Assembly (NCBI RefSeq): GCF_028389875.1
Contig: NC_084682.1
Location: 8,690,001-8,754,000 of the forward strand
DNA length: 64,000 bases
Direction of reading: 5' to 3'
Source of the DNA: Rhea pennata
Taxonomy: Eukaryota; Chordata; Aves; Rheiformes; Rheidae
Both the position numbers and the translations under genes were made by a program. Below, piece after piece: positions 12,201 to 27,200 of this stretch (position 1 is the first letter of the stretch; each line of letters begins with the position of its first letter). The notes beneath the pieces are model-generated. The model made no database searches. It saw only the letters and a list, made by a program, of their open reading frames with translations, and was not told where the DNA came from.

Positions 12201-15200
12201 CCTTCTTCCGTGTTACACTGAGAGTCAAATTTGATTGAGAGGTAGATAGCACCAGGAATGTGAACTTTATCCTGAGAAATAAACAAAAGATCTGTGTTTA
12301 CTCTTACACTTTATTACCAAGAAGCTGCTTAACTTTCACCAAAGAAGTAAATGAGATATGACAAATATTACAGCATCTCCATGGAGAAAATGTTCATTAG
12401 GCTTATTAGGAACTGATTTAACAAATGCAAAGTAATGTCTAATAAAAATGATAGACCATAAGAGTGCAAAAATGAATTATCAGTGCTTTGCTTTTTTAGA
12501 AAATGGTAATCATTCCTGATATTGATCTTAAGGGTAGATCTTAAAGGGTCACATGCACTTAAAATATAAAAGGTGGGAAGCATCAAAGCTGTACAGAAGT
12601 TAAAAATCCAAAGGATGCCATAAAATCTGGAAACCAGTGGACCTCAGGTCATTCTTTTTTGTCCCATTTGCGACTCCTTTCTGAGATCTTTAATCTCTGC
12701 CTAACATGGGACTTGAGAGAGATGACACCATTCCAGAATATCTTGAATATACACCCAGAGGCAGTAACTGCCTGATTTGCATGTGCATACTTAAAAAAGC
12801 TTTCAACCAGTATCAAGAATAGAAAAGCAGAAGTTGCTGGTGTCAGAAATTAGTTTAAAATGAGAGATACACAAAAAGGACTGCACTCCTGGTTTTCCTC
12901 TAATACTACAAGAAAGTAAGAGGCCAACTGAAACAGATTCTTGGAGGAAAGAGTGGACGATTTTGCTCATTAAGGCCTTGAAATCCTTTAAGTTTATGAT
13001 CAGCTTTTAACACATGTATAATAAACTCTTTTAAGCTGCAAACTTATCATATGATTGAATTGGGAGTGCACTAAAGTGCCTTAGTGAATCTCTCTCTCTA
13101 CAGGGCAAGACCTCAGTCATCTGGCAACACCCTTCTCAAAAGCGAGGCAGAAAGAGATATTTGACAGATGCTTCAAGCACTGAAGTCCCAGAGATTAGAG
13201 GCAGGAATAACTGTGAGACTTGTACTCCAGTCACCTTGATATTTTTCAAACAGTCTTCACTATCTTCTTCCTTTATTTTCCACCGCACTGATACATGCAT
13301 AACTCACCTCAAAATTAGTGTTGTTATTATAAGGATGTTTAGATTCACGCATCTGGACTGCCATTCCAGGTTCCTCCATAAATTGGCAAGCTGTCAGCGC
13401 CATGGTTCCTAGCATGGTCTCACTGCATCCATGCAGTACTTTCTGCAGAATCTGGGGAGAAGGAACAAAATGCATAAACACAATTTCTGTCAAAACAGCA
13501 CCTGCAAACTTATATCGGTCATCAGCATATAAGAGCCATTTCTAGCTACATATAATTTCAGAAGAGAGAAATCAAGCTACTGTGAAACAACAAGACAAAT
13601 TCACAAATGGTGTTTGCAAGTATTATCTCTCAGAGGATTTTATTCAGTCCTCTGTTTCAGACCTTTCAGCCTTTAAGTGATCAAAAAATAAATATGAGAG
13701 TTATTAGCTACACCTCTTTCCACAGATGCTAGATAAAGGCTAATCCATAAAGTAATTCACGGGAAACTGAAGCTATAAACATGGAATGTAATTTTAATCA
13801 GAAGAACTTTGTTAGCATACTAAACAGACATCTTAACCTTCTATATCTATGGGTTTTGACTTGAAGAGAACACGTAATGTTTCAGCCTTCAAACTGTACA
13901 AGTTCATATACATAAAGCTGCAGTGGTTTAAAAACAACAACAAAAAAAGCTAGATCCAAGTGCTGTGTCATTAAAAATACAAATAAATGCCATTCAGTCC
14001 ACCAGAACACACGAAATGATAATTTCAGAACAACCTTAGCTCTCTCCATAGACAAGAACCTTTTCCTTGTTCTTCAGAACAGCACAAAAGCTCTTAATCT
14101 AGAGTCCTATTACTCAAGGTCCTTTACAGGTAGTTATAGCAACCTACTGTATCACTTCACCTGCAGTTTTCTAACACCTTCTACAAACCATCAGACTAGC
14201 CATACTAGTTCAGACCAAAGGCTCCATCCAGCCTAATACCCCATCTCTAAATGGGCCAGAAAAGGATTTCTTAGGGAAAAAACAAACGAAGCATGTAGCA
14301 TAGTTCCCTGAATGCTTTCTTTGCCTCCAGACACTTGCAAAATCACCTCAGCCAAAGGCTACACTGTTTCATTTAATATGCTTTAACAGATTCTTGTTTT
14401 GTCAGTTCATCCTGTCATTTTTTGAACCTATATAAACACCCTGTGGCAACAATGTAATGACGCAGTGTGTCAAGAAACAGCTGTTTTAGTTTCTTCTGGT
14501 CCAGCGGTGTACTACCTTAATTTGACATTGCCTTGTTTTCTTATAGGGAGAGCCAGCGAATAATGCTGGCTATCTGCCTTTTCCACGCTGATCATAGTTT
14601 TGAAACTACAGAGAGGGAGGGACAGACTTCTTTATTAACCCCTCCCTCTCCCACCCCCCCACTGGGCAAAGATCCAGGATCATGAAAACCAGTCAGTTGC
14701 TCATACAAAAGTTATTCCACAGACATAATAATCACTGTCACTCTTCTGCAGACCCCTACCAGATGCACTGTGTCTTTTTTTATGAGATCAGGGAGTCGGG
14801 CTGCATGCTGCAGTCCAGATGAGAGCATGCTATGGGTTTATACCGAGGCATACTCATGCTTTCTGCTCTATTTTAAATTCCTTCCTTGAAGATTCCTAGC
14901 ACTTGATTTGCTTTGACTGCTGTGAAGCATTGAGTTGACATTTTCATATAACAGTCTACTATAATTCCAGGATCACATCCACCATAGTAATGGTCAGCTC
15001 ACATCTCATCAATCAATTAGCAGATATTTATAATATACACATTGAGATCTAACAAAAAGCAGTTTTCAAAACAGAGTGCCTGTTCTATCAATCTCTCTGC
15101 ACAGTCTATTTACCCCTGCTAAAGTACAACTCTTTCATAAGTCTTAGTTGTCTCTAAGGAGCAGTTTTTTCATTTTCTTTAAACAAAACCAGTATATTAA

Positions 15201-18200
15201 GACACTGACAGATTCTAACTCTTTTTTCAGAACTAATTTAAATCTTGTAATTTCAATTTAGTTTAAACAGGAACTGCAAGTACTTTTGTAAGCCAGAGGC
15301 TTGTAGCATGTAGGTATAGGATTTGTTCACACATGTAAGCACAATCCACTTACTTTTTCCCATAACTGCTTTTCCTCTAGCTGCATAAGCATGTCGAGTA
15401 TGTATGTCATATGGGCTGGACCACTGAGATCTAGGATTTCTTCATTTATGGCCACATCATCCGGCCACTCAGCTAACAACGATGCCAGCACATGCCTCGC
15501 ATAAAGAACAGCAGTTGCTTCATTCACACGATACAGGTAGTCCCTCACAGCCTTTTTACTTCTAGAATCCAGCTCTTTGTGCAGAAGTATTGAACTCTTA
15601 GTGCGACGTTGCTTGGCATAACTAAGCTGTAGATCACTCTCTGTGTTGGTTATCAGTTTCTGGGCAACTGGATTGGTTTCTTCTGTTGCTTTATCACAGA
15701 GCACAGGCTTTGACTGAAAAAAAGAAGGGGGGGGGAAGAGAGGTGAACATTTAAGCACAGCCTTTCAATAACTTACTTCCCTGTATTCTATGATTCTATG
15801 ATTTAGGCATCTGACCAGCGATCAGATGACAAGCTGAATTTACAAGTTAATTTGTCTTTTATATACAGATAATCAGATGTACCAAAAAGCACAAGCTGTG
15901 ATCTTTCATGCACGTACAGGGACAGAAATACTCAGAGAAGACTGAATGCAACAACACATAGTTAGGTCTGTTGGTATAAACACTGATTTCACATATAAAC
16001 AGAAACAGCAGTTAGAACCGATTCCAACCTTGAGTGTTATTTTAAGCTGAACTACAGAGGTAAAGTAACACAGTGCCATGCTGTTTGTGACCCCAGAATA
16101 GAATCACAGAACAAGATAGACTGGGATGGACCTTTGGAGGTCATTTGGTCCACATCCCCATTCGGAGCTGAGACAACTTAAAAATAACATTAGGTTCCTC
16201 AAGGCCTAGTCCAGTCAAGTTTGTAGTATTTCCAAGGGCAGAAACTTAACAATCTCTGTAGAGGCTGCTGTAATGTGTGATAGTTTGTCTTACAACTACT
16301 TGTAATTACTTCAGAAAGCCCTTGGTCCAGTTTGCTGTGCAAATGAAACAACTGTGCTGGTGACACCCCGCGACTAGGAATAAACACCTAAAGTAAAGGC
16401 AAGACGCTGTGCAGCCATGCCATTGATTGCAAAACCTCAACCTCTGCTCCTGCTTTCACTCTAAGTTCTGTGTCTACTTTGCAAGACAAATTCATTGCTT
16501 CCTTGTTCTCCAGTAGAATGGCGAAACAGTAGAACTTAGTGCATAAATTTATTGTAATTAGATATAATCTCTCCCGTATAAAGAAAGGAAATTACAGCAC
16601 GCAATCACAGCTTGTTCTCTGGACTTAACAATTAAGTTCTGTTACTTCCTTAAGAAAGAAATTACAAGGAAGACTACTCGCTTCCTGTGGCACCAGTTCC
16701 TTCATTTTGACATAAAACATTAGCAACAGATTATTTCAAATTTTAAAAAGCCTCATATCTGAAGATACTAAACAAAACTGAAGTTAATCTAATGACTAAA
16801 TTCATTATTCCAAAATTGCTTCTCTTTATGGAGACCTACGCACCAAACACGGTAAGATGATCATATCTGTATCTACTGCTTTTGAACTCTGTTCCTCCAA
16901 CCTCAAACGCTTACTGGGTTGCCATTTCTGAGCCAGTGTTCGGATCCTCTCATCTGTTGTAATTACATCTCCATCAAACCTTAAAAAAACAAACAAACAA
17001 ACAAAAAAAACCCCAAGAACCCCCCCATACAATTGTGTTTTGAAATTAAGGCAAATTAAATTTGCATTGAAAGCCTTCCCACCTTGTGCTTTAGAAAGAC
17101 TCATTAAAATACTACCTATTTTTGTCACACGTTAACAAGTCTCCCTGTTCTAACAGGTCAGTTTTACATGTTACAGAATTGCTTATCTCTGCAAGAATGC
17201 AATGGCACCAAGATACGCTTTGATTACCAAAAGCCCCAGGTAAGCTGTTCATTTGTTCACAGTTAGGATATTTTAGAAACACAGTAGACTGACATTTGAG
17301 AGTTACTGTATTCAAAAGGACATGCAACATATTTCAGAAGATGGTGACTTGTTTCCATAACTACAACTAAAACTTAGCAGGACTTCATTTCCTTGCTTTT
17401 TCACACATGAAAAAAAAAAAAAAAAAAAAAAAAAACAAAAAAACAAAAAAACAAATCATCTCTGGAACAATTTCTATTTGGCACCTCTGAGATTTAAAGC
17501 TACCATCTGCACCTAACTTTACTTTTCTGCTGGACTCAGTCTTTCACATACCTCTTTTGAACTTCTAGGAAAAAAGAATCTGTTCTTTTCATCTGCAGCT
17601 CATACATTGCTCGAAGAATATGGAGAGGTGCATTAAGCGCATCATGTGTCATCTGATCAGAAGGAAAAAAAGATGATTAGATGACTTGCAAGAGGAGAGG
17701 AAAGTTGAGTTTCTTTAAAGATGAGGCAGGTATTATTTCTCTGTTTATCATATGAGCACAGAGTTAATGAATTTCATGGTCTCTGGATTAGTAAGAATAA
17801 AAGGTAATTTAGCAAAAAGCTTAATAATCATTTTGTAGTGATCATTACTGTCATCTCGGTATGAAGTTTTATTTCCTTTAAATACACTGAAATTGTAGCC
17901 TCATATTCTGTAAGTTTAGAAGAAAAGCAGCCTTATAAACTCCCAAATATTTTATCCAACTAGTAAATTTACAATATCTTCCAAGGAAGGAAAAATACTT
18001 TTAAGTACCAAGAAGCATATTTTGGTGGCCTCATCCAAACCCTCCAGAGGGTCAAGTTTGTTTTGCTCTAAATCAGTGGGACCAACAGAGGATTGCTCCA
18101 CATCTTGATCTTGTTCCCTTTCTTCCAGTTCAGTATCCTCACGTTCAGTCAGGGAACTGATCTCTTTCTTTGACGAATACAGCATTATTGACAAAATCTA

Positions 18201-21200
18201 CACAGAAAAAAAAAGGTAACATGGTATAGCAGCTGTAGAGATCAGTGAATCTGCAATCAGCATTTTATAAGAGTATTTCAAACACTTGGACAAAGTTTAA
18301 ACACATGCTATTCTAAACAGAAGTATCACTTAAACAAAACAAAAAGTATTTCCCAGTCCACAAATGATCGACACCTTCCAGGCTAATAGAAAGACAACTT
18401 AACTAGCCATAAATGTAAAAAAAAAAAAAAAAAAAAAAAAAAATGAGGAAATAATTCTTTAGCCCTTTCAGTACATCAAAGATCTGAGCATTCTTAAACA
18501 GGGACAGAACCTTGGGGACTGTCACCAATAAGCCAGTGCTGTTTTTATGCATTCTTCTCCTTTGAAAATACACCTTTGGCTTCAGTTTGGACAACAATAC
18601 TACTATTTACTACTATGTACACGGGGCTTCCCATACTACACTGCAGTAATAACTTGCATGTGCCAGTAACTGTCTAACAAGACTAGTATTTTTGAGATCT
18701 ATTAGTATGATTTTTAAAATTGAAGATTGGAATTTTCTAGAACAAGCTAAATGAAATTCATAAACAAAACTGAGTAGGCCTTTAATGCCTGATCTTGCAA
18801 ATTCCTTTCAAATACAAGCAGAATAAATAAAAATCAATTCCTGCCTCTTGGACTACTATCTATACAATTATGAAGAATACAGAAAAGCAGTAAATGAACA
18901 CTTTTATAAAGACTAATTAGGAATGCCTTTGAGACTTTCTTCACAAAATGAAATGCAATTTCTTAACCTTTTGTGCCACTCTGCAAAGCCTGACTTTTTA
19001 CAGACTATTGCTCATTATCTTACCTCCAAGTCTCGGAGAAGCCAGGTCTTGCTGAAGCCAGTTCCTTTGCTGCATTTCTTCACTAGAAGCTTGAGTAAAC
19101 CAGACTGAAGAAAGGCAGCTTGGATTTCTTTAAAACCGTGAGTCTATCAACGACACACACACATACACAAACACATGCGTGCGCACACACACACACACAC
19201 AAAGTAATTAAAAAAAGAAAAACGCATCACAAAGCTTGCAATAGCCTTACTCACATAGCCTCAACTGAAATTCATGCCCAGATGTACTATAGTAGATTTT
19301 TTTTCTTTATTTCCCTAAAAAATACAGATCATCTCTTCCTGTACTTTAAGAACATCACAGAATCACAGAATCTTTGAGGTTGGAAGAGCCCTCTGGAGAT
19401 TATTTATTCCAACTCCCCTGTTCAGATAGGGTCACTGTATCAATAGCAATATACCTAGTAACATCTGGATGTTTGTTTTACTCTGACAGTAGGGGGGAAA
19501 AAAAAAGTCTCTTCAAATACTTCAGAGAAGAAAAAAAAATAACAAATGAACTTAAATGCATGAAGTATTATCCCTATAAATTTCTTCAACTTTCACGAGG
19601 GATCAGCCCCTGCAGAGGAAGATTGGCTCTGCTTTCAGTTCAGGCTCACTAATGCTGTTTAAAGCTTAGTTACACTTCCAGGCCCTACAGACAGGAGGTC
19701 CAGGGAGCCAGCTGTGACAGAAATGACCTTATGCTTGGTCAACGCTCAAGACCCTGTTGTGCTAGGCAGCATATAGATAAACGCCAAAACTTCATATTCT
19801 ACATGGCAGGGAAAAGATACCTTAAGTGTTCTGTAAAGTCCCTTGAGAGCGAGTGACAAGACCCAGGTTGCTTCCACTGCCTCAGCGTAACTACTGTCCA
19901 TGCTGGTTTGCAAAAGGTGACTGGATATAAGGACAAAGTGCTGGAGGTACTGTCTCAGCTGGGTCTGGGAATCACTGCTTTCTTGTCCACATTTCTGAAT
20001 CAGCTGATAGTCTTTCACTACAAGAGAGAAAAGACATGTTTCTCTATGTTCATCTTAAAATGCTGAGAGATACCTTCTAATAATCGTATTAAAGAGAACC
20101 ACCTACTGGAGGACATGAATGTTTTTTCTGGCAAAATTCTGGCTTTGTACTCAAATTATCTCCGTTTCATTAAACGGTTAAGAAAATATTTTATCTTTTT
20201 GAACAAATTTTAAAAGTTACAACCAGATAACTTCTGGCAGCAGTTGATCGACTGTACATATCTGCACACAGTTCAGTACAGCAGAACATGTTATATTTTT
20301 AAAGCAGGTGAAGTACAGGAAAATTTCCTCCGGCAGAGTGACTCAGGAAGCAGCATCTAGCTGTTTTTGTGTCCTCCCCCCCCATTTATTTGTTCTTTAA
20401 ATAGCTTTTAGACACCATAATAGCTAGCACACACTACTGATGCACCGTAGAACGCACTATTTTAAGATATCCAGACATTTTCCCTGGAGTATATCTTATT
20501 TCATACTGTACAACTTTTTCTTTTTTACATTTGTGTCCTGTAAATTTAGAGATACACAAAATTGTTTCAAAAAGTTCATCCACACAGCAGGAAATCAGAG
20601 AAGAATACTCCTGACACTTTATAAAAACACATGATAAAAGAAGTTAGGCCTGTCCTCATGGCAGGCTTTTCTATAGGATCAGGAAAGAAGAACAAACACA
20701 GCACCGTTTCATAAGCCATCAGTTATGGGCATGTGTTTGTTTGGTTTTTGCCTTCATTTGCTAGGGAGTAGCACATCCTGCCCGCACTGGAAAGAGGCAC
20801 TTCATAACAAAAAGTATTTTCAGAGTAACAGAAGGGATTACCCCAAACGCGTTCAGGCTCTGAGTGCCATTCTTTTAAACCGCAGCACTTAACTACACAC
20901 AAGCAGCATGTGCATTGTTCAAATTTTCAGTTATTTTAAATCATTAAGCACATGTTTATAGAGAACAAGATACAAGAAGTAAGCAAATCTCAAAACAGAA
21001 ACAACTGCTTAACCAAAGGTCTGTTTCTTAGATTCCTCAAGTAATAAAATGGTCATAAAAATTAAACGTTAAATCAAAGAAAAAAAGAGATGTCCATAAT
21101 CTCTACTGCACAAGCTTCACAATTTGATTTAACTTACAGGCAGAAAATCGGGTGACTTACAAATAAAGGAACTCAATCTCTGCAGACCTGTATCAAGTGG

Positions 21201-24200
21201 TGTATTTTAAACATTCAGTTTTGGCTACCCATCAGAAACTGTAAGGAAATACTCTGCAATTCTTTGATAAAATAATGTCACAGAACCTGTTTTCCTCTTT
21301 CGAGTTTTGATGTCTACAACAACTGCCCTGTTTTTCTCAGTGAAGTGCTTCAGGATGATCACACTATGAGGCTCATTGGCATTATCCATGTATACAGAAC
21401 GAGTCCCCATACACAGCACCTGAAATTGCAGAAAAAGTTTCAGTTACGCTTTGTAATATTTATTTAAAATACACCATCACCTTTTATATTGTTTACATTT
21501 TGGTTATGCTTGGTATTGTGTTCGTTAGCTGAACAATCTGCTTGCTGCCAGATATTTACTAGTCTTTAGAGACAGATTGTTGGTTTCTATACAGAAATAC
21601 CTACTACAAACTTAATGCTAAATAGGCAATAAATTAGAGTTATGACTACCATGAATGACACTGGTTTGTTTCATTTGTATAAAACAACCCTTTTTTGATA
21701 CTCAAGTATACTAAGCTGGTTTTCTCATTACAGTTAGAAGTAATACTCAAGGAAATGCAAAGCAAAATCAGCTGTATTATTCTTCACTAGATAAAAATTT
21801 AATTGTGCGCAAGTGGAAAGATGTGAACTCTGACATACACCGGGATTTGAAGGTTTACAATGGGCTCTCCCCAATTGATGAAATCTGTAATATTTAGAAA
21901 TAGAAACCTAAAAGCTTTAACCAATTTCTTTTCCTTTAATATCAACAGGCCACTTACCTCGGGAAACCCAACCAGCACCAATAAAGTGAAGATATTGGTG
22001 TGCTTTAGCTGGAAGGGTAGTTGCTTAATACAATGGTCAGTGAAAGCAGCGATCACATTATGCCACTGCGCAGAAGAGTTCAAAGATCGAAGAATATCTG
22101 CCATGGAGCTTGCCCAGTCCAGACCTACACGACTGGAAAGCAAGAGCAGTCTGTATTAGGAGTGCTGACTACAGACTTTCCTGAAACTACATCTCCTCAA
22201 GACACAGCGCAACTATTACAGTACTTTCAAAATCAAAGTTTGCCTGAATGCTGTCAACTTGAATTCCTAATTTTAATTTAGAGCTCAGAATTTTTTCTTT
22301 ACACAAAAGCAAGTGGTCTTCTTCCCACATTCATGATTACCTCTCTCTTGCTACTAACTACTTGGGGAGTCTATAGAGACTGGCCTCCTTGTTCTAAAGT
22401 TAGCCCTTGAGAATCTCCTTTCCCTCAGCTGATCCTCTAGGTGTTCTGTCTTAATATTTTACATGCTTTTCTATTTGTTTATGAACCTACACTATAGAAA
22501 ATAGCAACAATAAGAATACCACTGTCATATTTAACAGGCATGATACTAATCTTAAACTGCTTCAGAGCTTTCTCAAGATCCTGAAAACATCCTCCCTGCT
22601 GCACCTCATTACTTCCAATGCAATTTTACTATACAAGGTCTCGATCTTTAAGGGACATATCCAGAACTCAGCACTGATGCTAATTGCCACAGGATGCACT
22701 CTCCTCTTTTCCCAAGTTACACGAAGAGGTAACTCAAAGGGAGAAAATTAACTTCACACAAAAACATAGGACTATATTTTGTTTTTCTGTTAAAAGTTCT
22801 AAAACATTAGGTCTTCCACCATAATGTGCTAAATACAGAAGTGCAGGAAATTCAGTTATTCTTCACCAGACTGCCTTCTTTTGGAACGAAGCCTAAGAGA
22901 TCTTGACCACAACAAGGACTGAGGCTCCTATGCCCTTCCCAGGATCAGGAGGTGGGTTTAATTGACTTCTTGTTAAAAACTACACCATGCACAAGGCATA
23001 CTTACAACAAAATTAGAATTAGTCTCATCAGGGAACAATTAATAGGTTTAAATTAAAAAGCACCTGTCTAAACACACAGCTCCCAGACTGAACAGAAGGT
23101 GAGTTGTCTTCCACCCCTCTGGCACTGTAGACCCATCTCCTGCAGCAAATAAACTATGTTTGGCTGAAAGGACTTTAGCCACTGCAGCATCCACTTCTGC
23201 AGGCATAAGTCGCAGGATTAACTGGCCCAGAAGTCCCAGTGTTAAATGGTAAGTTTCATTTAGGTGGCCAGCATTTGAGATTACAACCTGAAACATCAGT
23301 GGCAGTATTTGTTCCAGGTTAATCAAAGACATTGTGGAACCCTACGGAAAAAGAAAGAAAACCCAGTAAGGTACAGAAAGGAAACAAGATTTTTAGTCTG
23401 TCACAGCACATACAATTGTTTCTGTTCAGATGCTCTTTCAAATGGTAAAAAAATGAAGAGACAGACTAGGCTTTTGTACATTCCTGTAAGCAAGCAGAAG
23501 GCTGCAGATCGTACATTTTAACACAGTTTTAGTTACATTAGGATTATCCATATGATAAGTTTTCCATAAAATTGAAACAGGAAGCCATGGTAAAGGCTAT
23601 ATTCAGTAGTAAAATCTGATATAAGCCTAAAGTGACAGTTTAACTTTTCTGGTATTGAACAGTTACAGTGGACTGCTTCACAGATAAATCAAAATCCCCT
23701 CCCACATACCCCCACCAAGGAATGAAGCCTAATGTATTGTAACTAAGGTAAAATGGCTTAAAATAGTCCAAGCCTGACATGAGCATTTTGTGACACATAA
23801 GCAAGAATCATCCTTCTCCCACATTATTTATTTGCTATGGATGCTATTCATGTTATTTGTGACACCTATTATACAGACTGAAAGTACAAAGAACTAACTG
23901 ATTTAAAAGGTGGTAACATAGCTGCCAGCAATCCTAGAATCCTCTTCTGAGAGCATTCAGCAAAAACTTGTTCCTGGCTAGGTATTAAAACCTTCTCTGC
24001 TTGCTTCTGTGCTGAATCTTCTGAGAGGTGATCACCTGTTTTTTAAACAAATAAAGACATTAAAATATAAAGTAAGAAATAAATGATAGTTTAATGCTTA
24101 TAGCTATAATCTAAGGACAAAGTATATTTTTTAAGCTTTACTAAAAATTTGATAAGTCAATTTTTATAAAAATAAAAAAAGTAGGCAAAGGAGGCATCTA

Positions 24201-27200
24201 TCCAAAAATGTATACAGAACAATATTTCAGAGAGATTCATTTTACAATTACAATACTGACAATACTAGCTTTTAATGAAATAAGACACTTAACCTCTGGT
24301 TCCACTTAATCTCTGGTAAGAACACTAATTTAAAAGTTCTCTGTAAGCTAATGAGACCATTTGAAAAAACATGAGAAGTAGGTTTGAAGCATCTAGCAAA
24401 AATTTATTAAGTAATTTATTAAGTATTGTACTAAATCAGCAAGAACTATAATCTGTATTACTGGATGTATCTCACTGAATTCTACTTTAGTTTCTAGAAT
24501 CTTTTAAACAGATTACAATTAGCAGTTATTCAAAGCAATATGGTTGGCAGGTTTTTATGAAACAGACGGTTCACTTGCATTAAACATACTTGCAAACACA
24601 CAAAAGTGAGATAGGAATAAAAGAATTCAGATGTTTTCTTTGTATATAGGTGGATATTTCCATGATAAGAAAAATGAAAAATAATCTCTTACTTGATGGA
24701 GAAACATTATCATCTGCAGACAAGTCTGACTCTTGTCTTAAAACTGCTTTCTTCACAAAGAGAGCATTAAGATTTCTTTCGGTTCCTTGTTTTTCTACTT
24801 TATTTTCTGCAGAAGACCAGATTTCATTGTGAGCATCTCCTTTCCCCTAAAAATAAAACAAATGCAATAAAAAGATTAAAACACAGTTTAATATCTACAG
24901 AAACAGCCATGAAAAGAAAAAGCCAGTGATTTGCATTTGGCAAAAAATGTTTTTCCTAGACTATCAAAATCTTTCACTGGTTAAGAATTTCTTGATATAT
25001 ACAAGTCTTAAGATTCCGCACAGTGAAAACAAATTTTTATTTTTTTGCCTGTATCTTCCATATGTAAAACTACTACACCCCCCCCAAAAAAACCAAAAAA
25101 AAAAAAAAAAACAAACAAACCCGGAAACCAGAAAAAAAAAAAAAAAACACCTAGAGTATAATGGACTGTAAAACACACTTTTTCCTATCTAAACAGATCT
25201 AACTACTGGCAGTGACTACAACCTATTCAGAAAAATAATGTTCTTTGATTCACAGAAATGTTGGAGGGAGAGGGTAAAGCTGCCTGTAAGAACATGTAAA
25301 GTGATGCTTTCATCTGATCAAATGAATCTAGTTAAAAACAAGTGAATCAACAATCCTTCCCTTGCCCCCCAATTTTAACCTACAAATGAAATCCTTACAA
25401 TTCATTATTTCACTTATGTGCCCCGGAGTAGGATGTTCAACCTGCTGAAGATCACACAACTAATGGATACGAGGGGTTCTATAAATAGCAAGTACTCACA
25501 TTGCAATGTGTAAAGGAGCCTGTGCTTGGCTTCTCATCTCGCCCCTTCCCTGCTTTATCACCAGTATGGCTTTTTGCAGCACCATCTGTGGGAGGACTGA
25601 CTGGAATGGTATCATTCTCTGAGAAGGATTCACCCTCCGGTAACATACAGAGGAGAGCTAAATTTTTCAGACCTGAAAGCAAAAAAAGTTACAAAAGCTA
25701 TTTGAGTGGCAAGATGAGCAAAAAGCAGAAGTGAAACATACTGAAACAGAACTGCAAACTTCCCCTCAAACAGTTCTTTTGAATTTTACCGAGTTCAAAC
25801 CCACCAAAAAGATGTTCCCCATCATGTTCACTTGATTATGTAGTTCCATTAAATAATTTCGTGAAGAACAGGTGGTGACATTTCCTGCCTCACAAAAATG
25901 CCATGATGCCATCAGGGTAAAAGTCATAATTGATTTAAAAAAAAAAAAAAAAAAAAATCAGAGATACCTCCGAGCATTGACAGTTATGAAATTTAAATTA
26001 AATATTTGTCTTAATTTTTAATTCTCTGTCCACTTAAATATTTATACAATAAAACTGTATGTTAAAAACAAGTAAGTGAAACAATGAAGCATGCGTACAT
26101 AATTTCTGGTGGCACCAGCAGCGGTATTTCAGCAGTATTAATTTTATGAGCGTTTTGGCATTTTTTGAGCAGCCTTAAGTCCAAAACTTTTAATACATTC
26201 AACACAGGACTCTGTTCTATCACCCTATTTTCTATAAATAGGTCTTAGTTCACAGAAATCCTCATTTCCAGACAAAAGGACATTTTCCTCAGCAACTCAT
26301 TTCATACCACAAATAAGTTTAAAAAGTTCTAGCCAATCAAGGCAGAATAAGAAAAATTTTCTGCCAAGTTATTTGCTGTCCTTCAAGTCCTTCAATTAAC
26401 AATAACACTGCAGTAACATATTGATCTCTTTACAACATCCAAGAGGGAAAAAAAACCCAACCAGTTACCAAGTTGTCTTCAATGTTTTAGTAAGCAACAA
26501 ATTTATTTTCTCAAGCACTCTATTCTTCCAATACATGTTCCAATGACCCTGAATGACACTTGTACATTTGCTTTCTACATAAACAATTATTCTCAGTGAA
26601 GTACACAGTAATTTCCCCTTTCCTATGGAAACTTCAAAGTGAGTAATCACAGACTTCTGAAAATCTGCGGGAAACTATTGTTTCAGAGGAGGAGGAGCTG
26701 AATCACCTTTTCCGTGCTGCGCTTTCATCAGGCAGTCTCCAATGAGCTGGATGCACTGATGTTGCAGAACTCTGGCATGACTGAGGACCTGCGAATCTAG
26801 TTGCTCTCCTTCTACTTCTTCCCCATTTGCCAGATCTGCACTGTAGAGAGTCAAAGCTGCAAACAGCAGCCAGGAATAGTTGTGGACATATGGTTGGATG
26901 AGCCTCTGTCGATCACTGATTCGAATGGTCACCATTGGGTACACTGTGATGCTGTGAGTGGGCAAGTGACTGAAAGAAGAAGGTATTGACAGTTTTGAAA
27001 CACCGCTGCTTTCTTGATAAGAAAAGTTGTTAAAGTAACGCAAGATACATTTTTAGGAAACTATGAAAAACAGAACATATGTGTCAGAATTTCAAACTGT
27101 GGACCTTCAAGTGATGTAAACTGTCAGAATCTCACTGACATCAGTAGCGCTCACTCAAAGAGAACTTGAACTATCAAGAGAACACCTCCTCAAGGAATAC

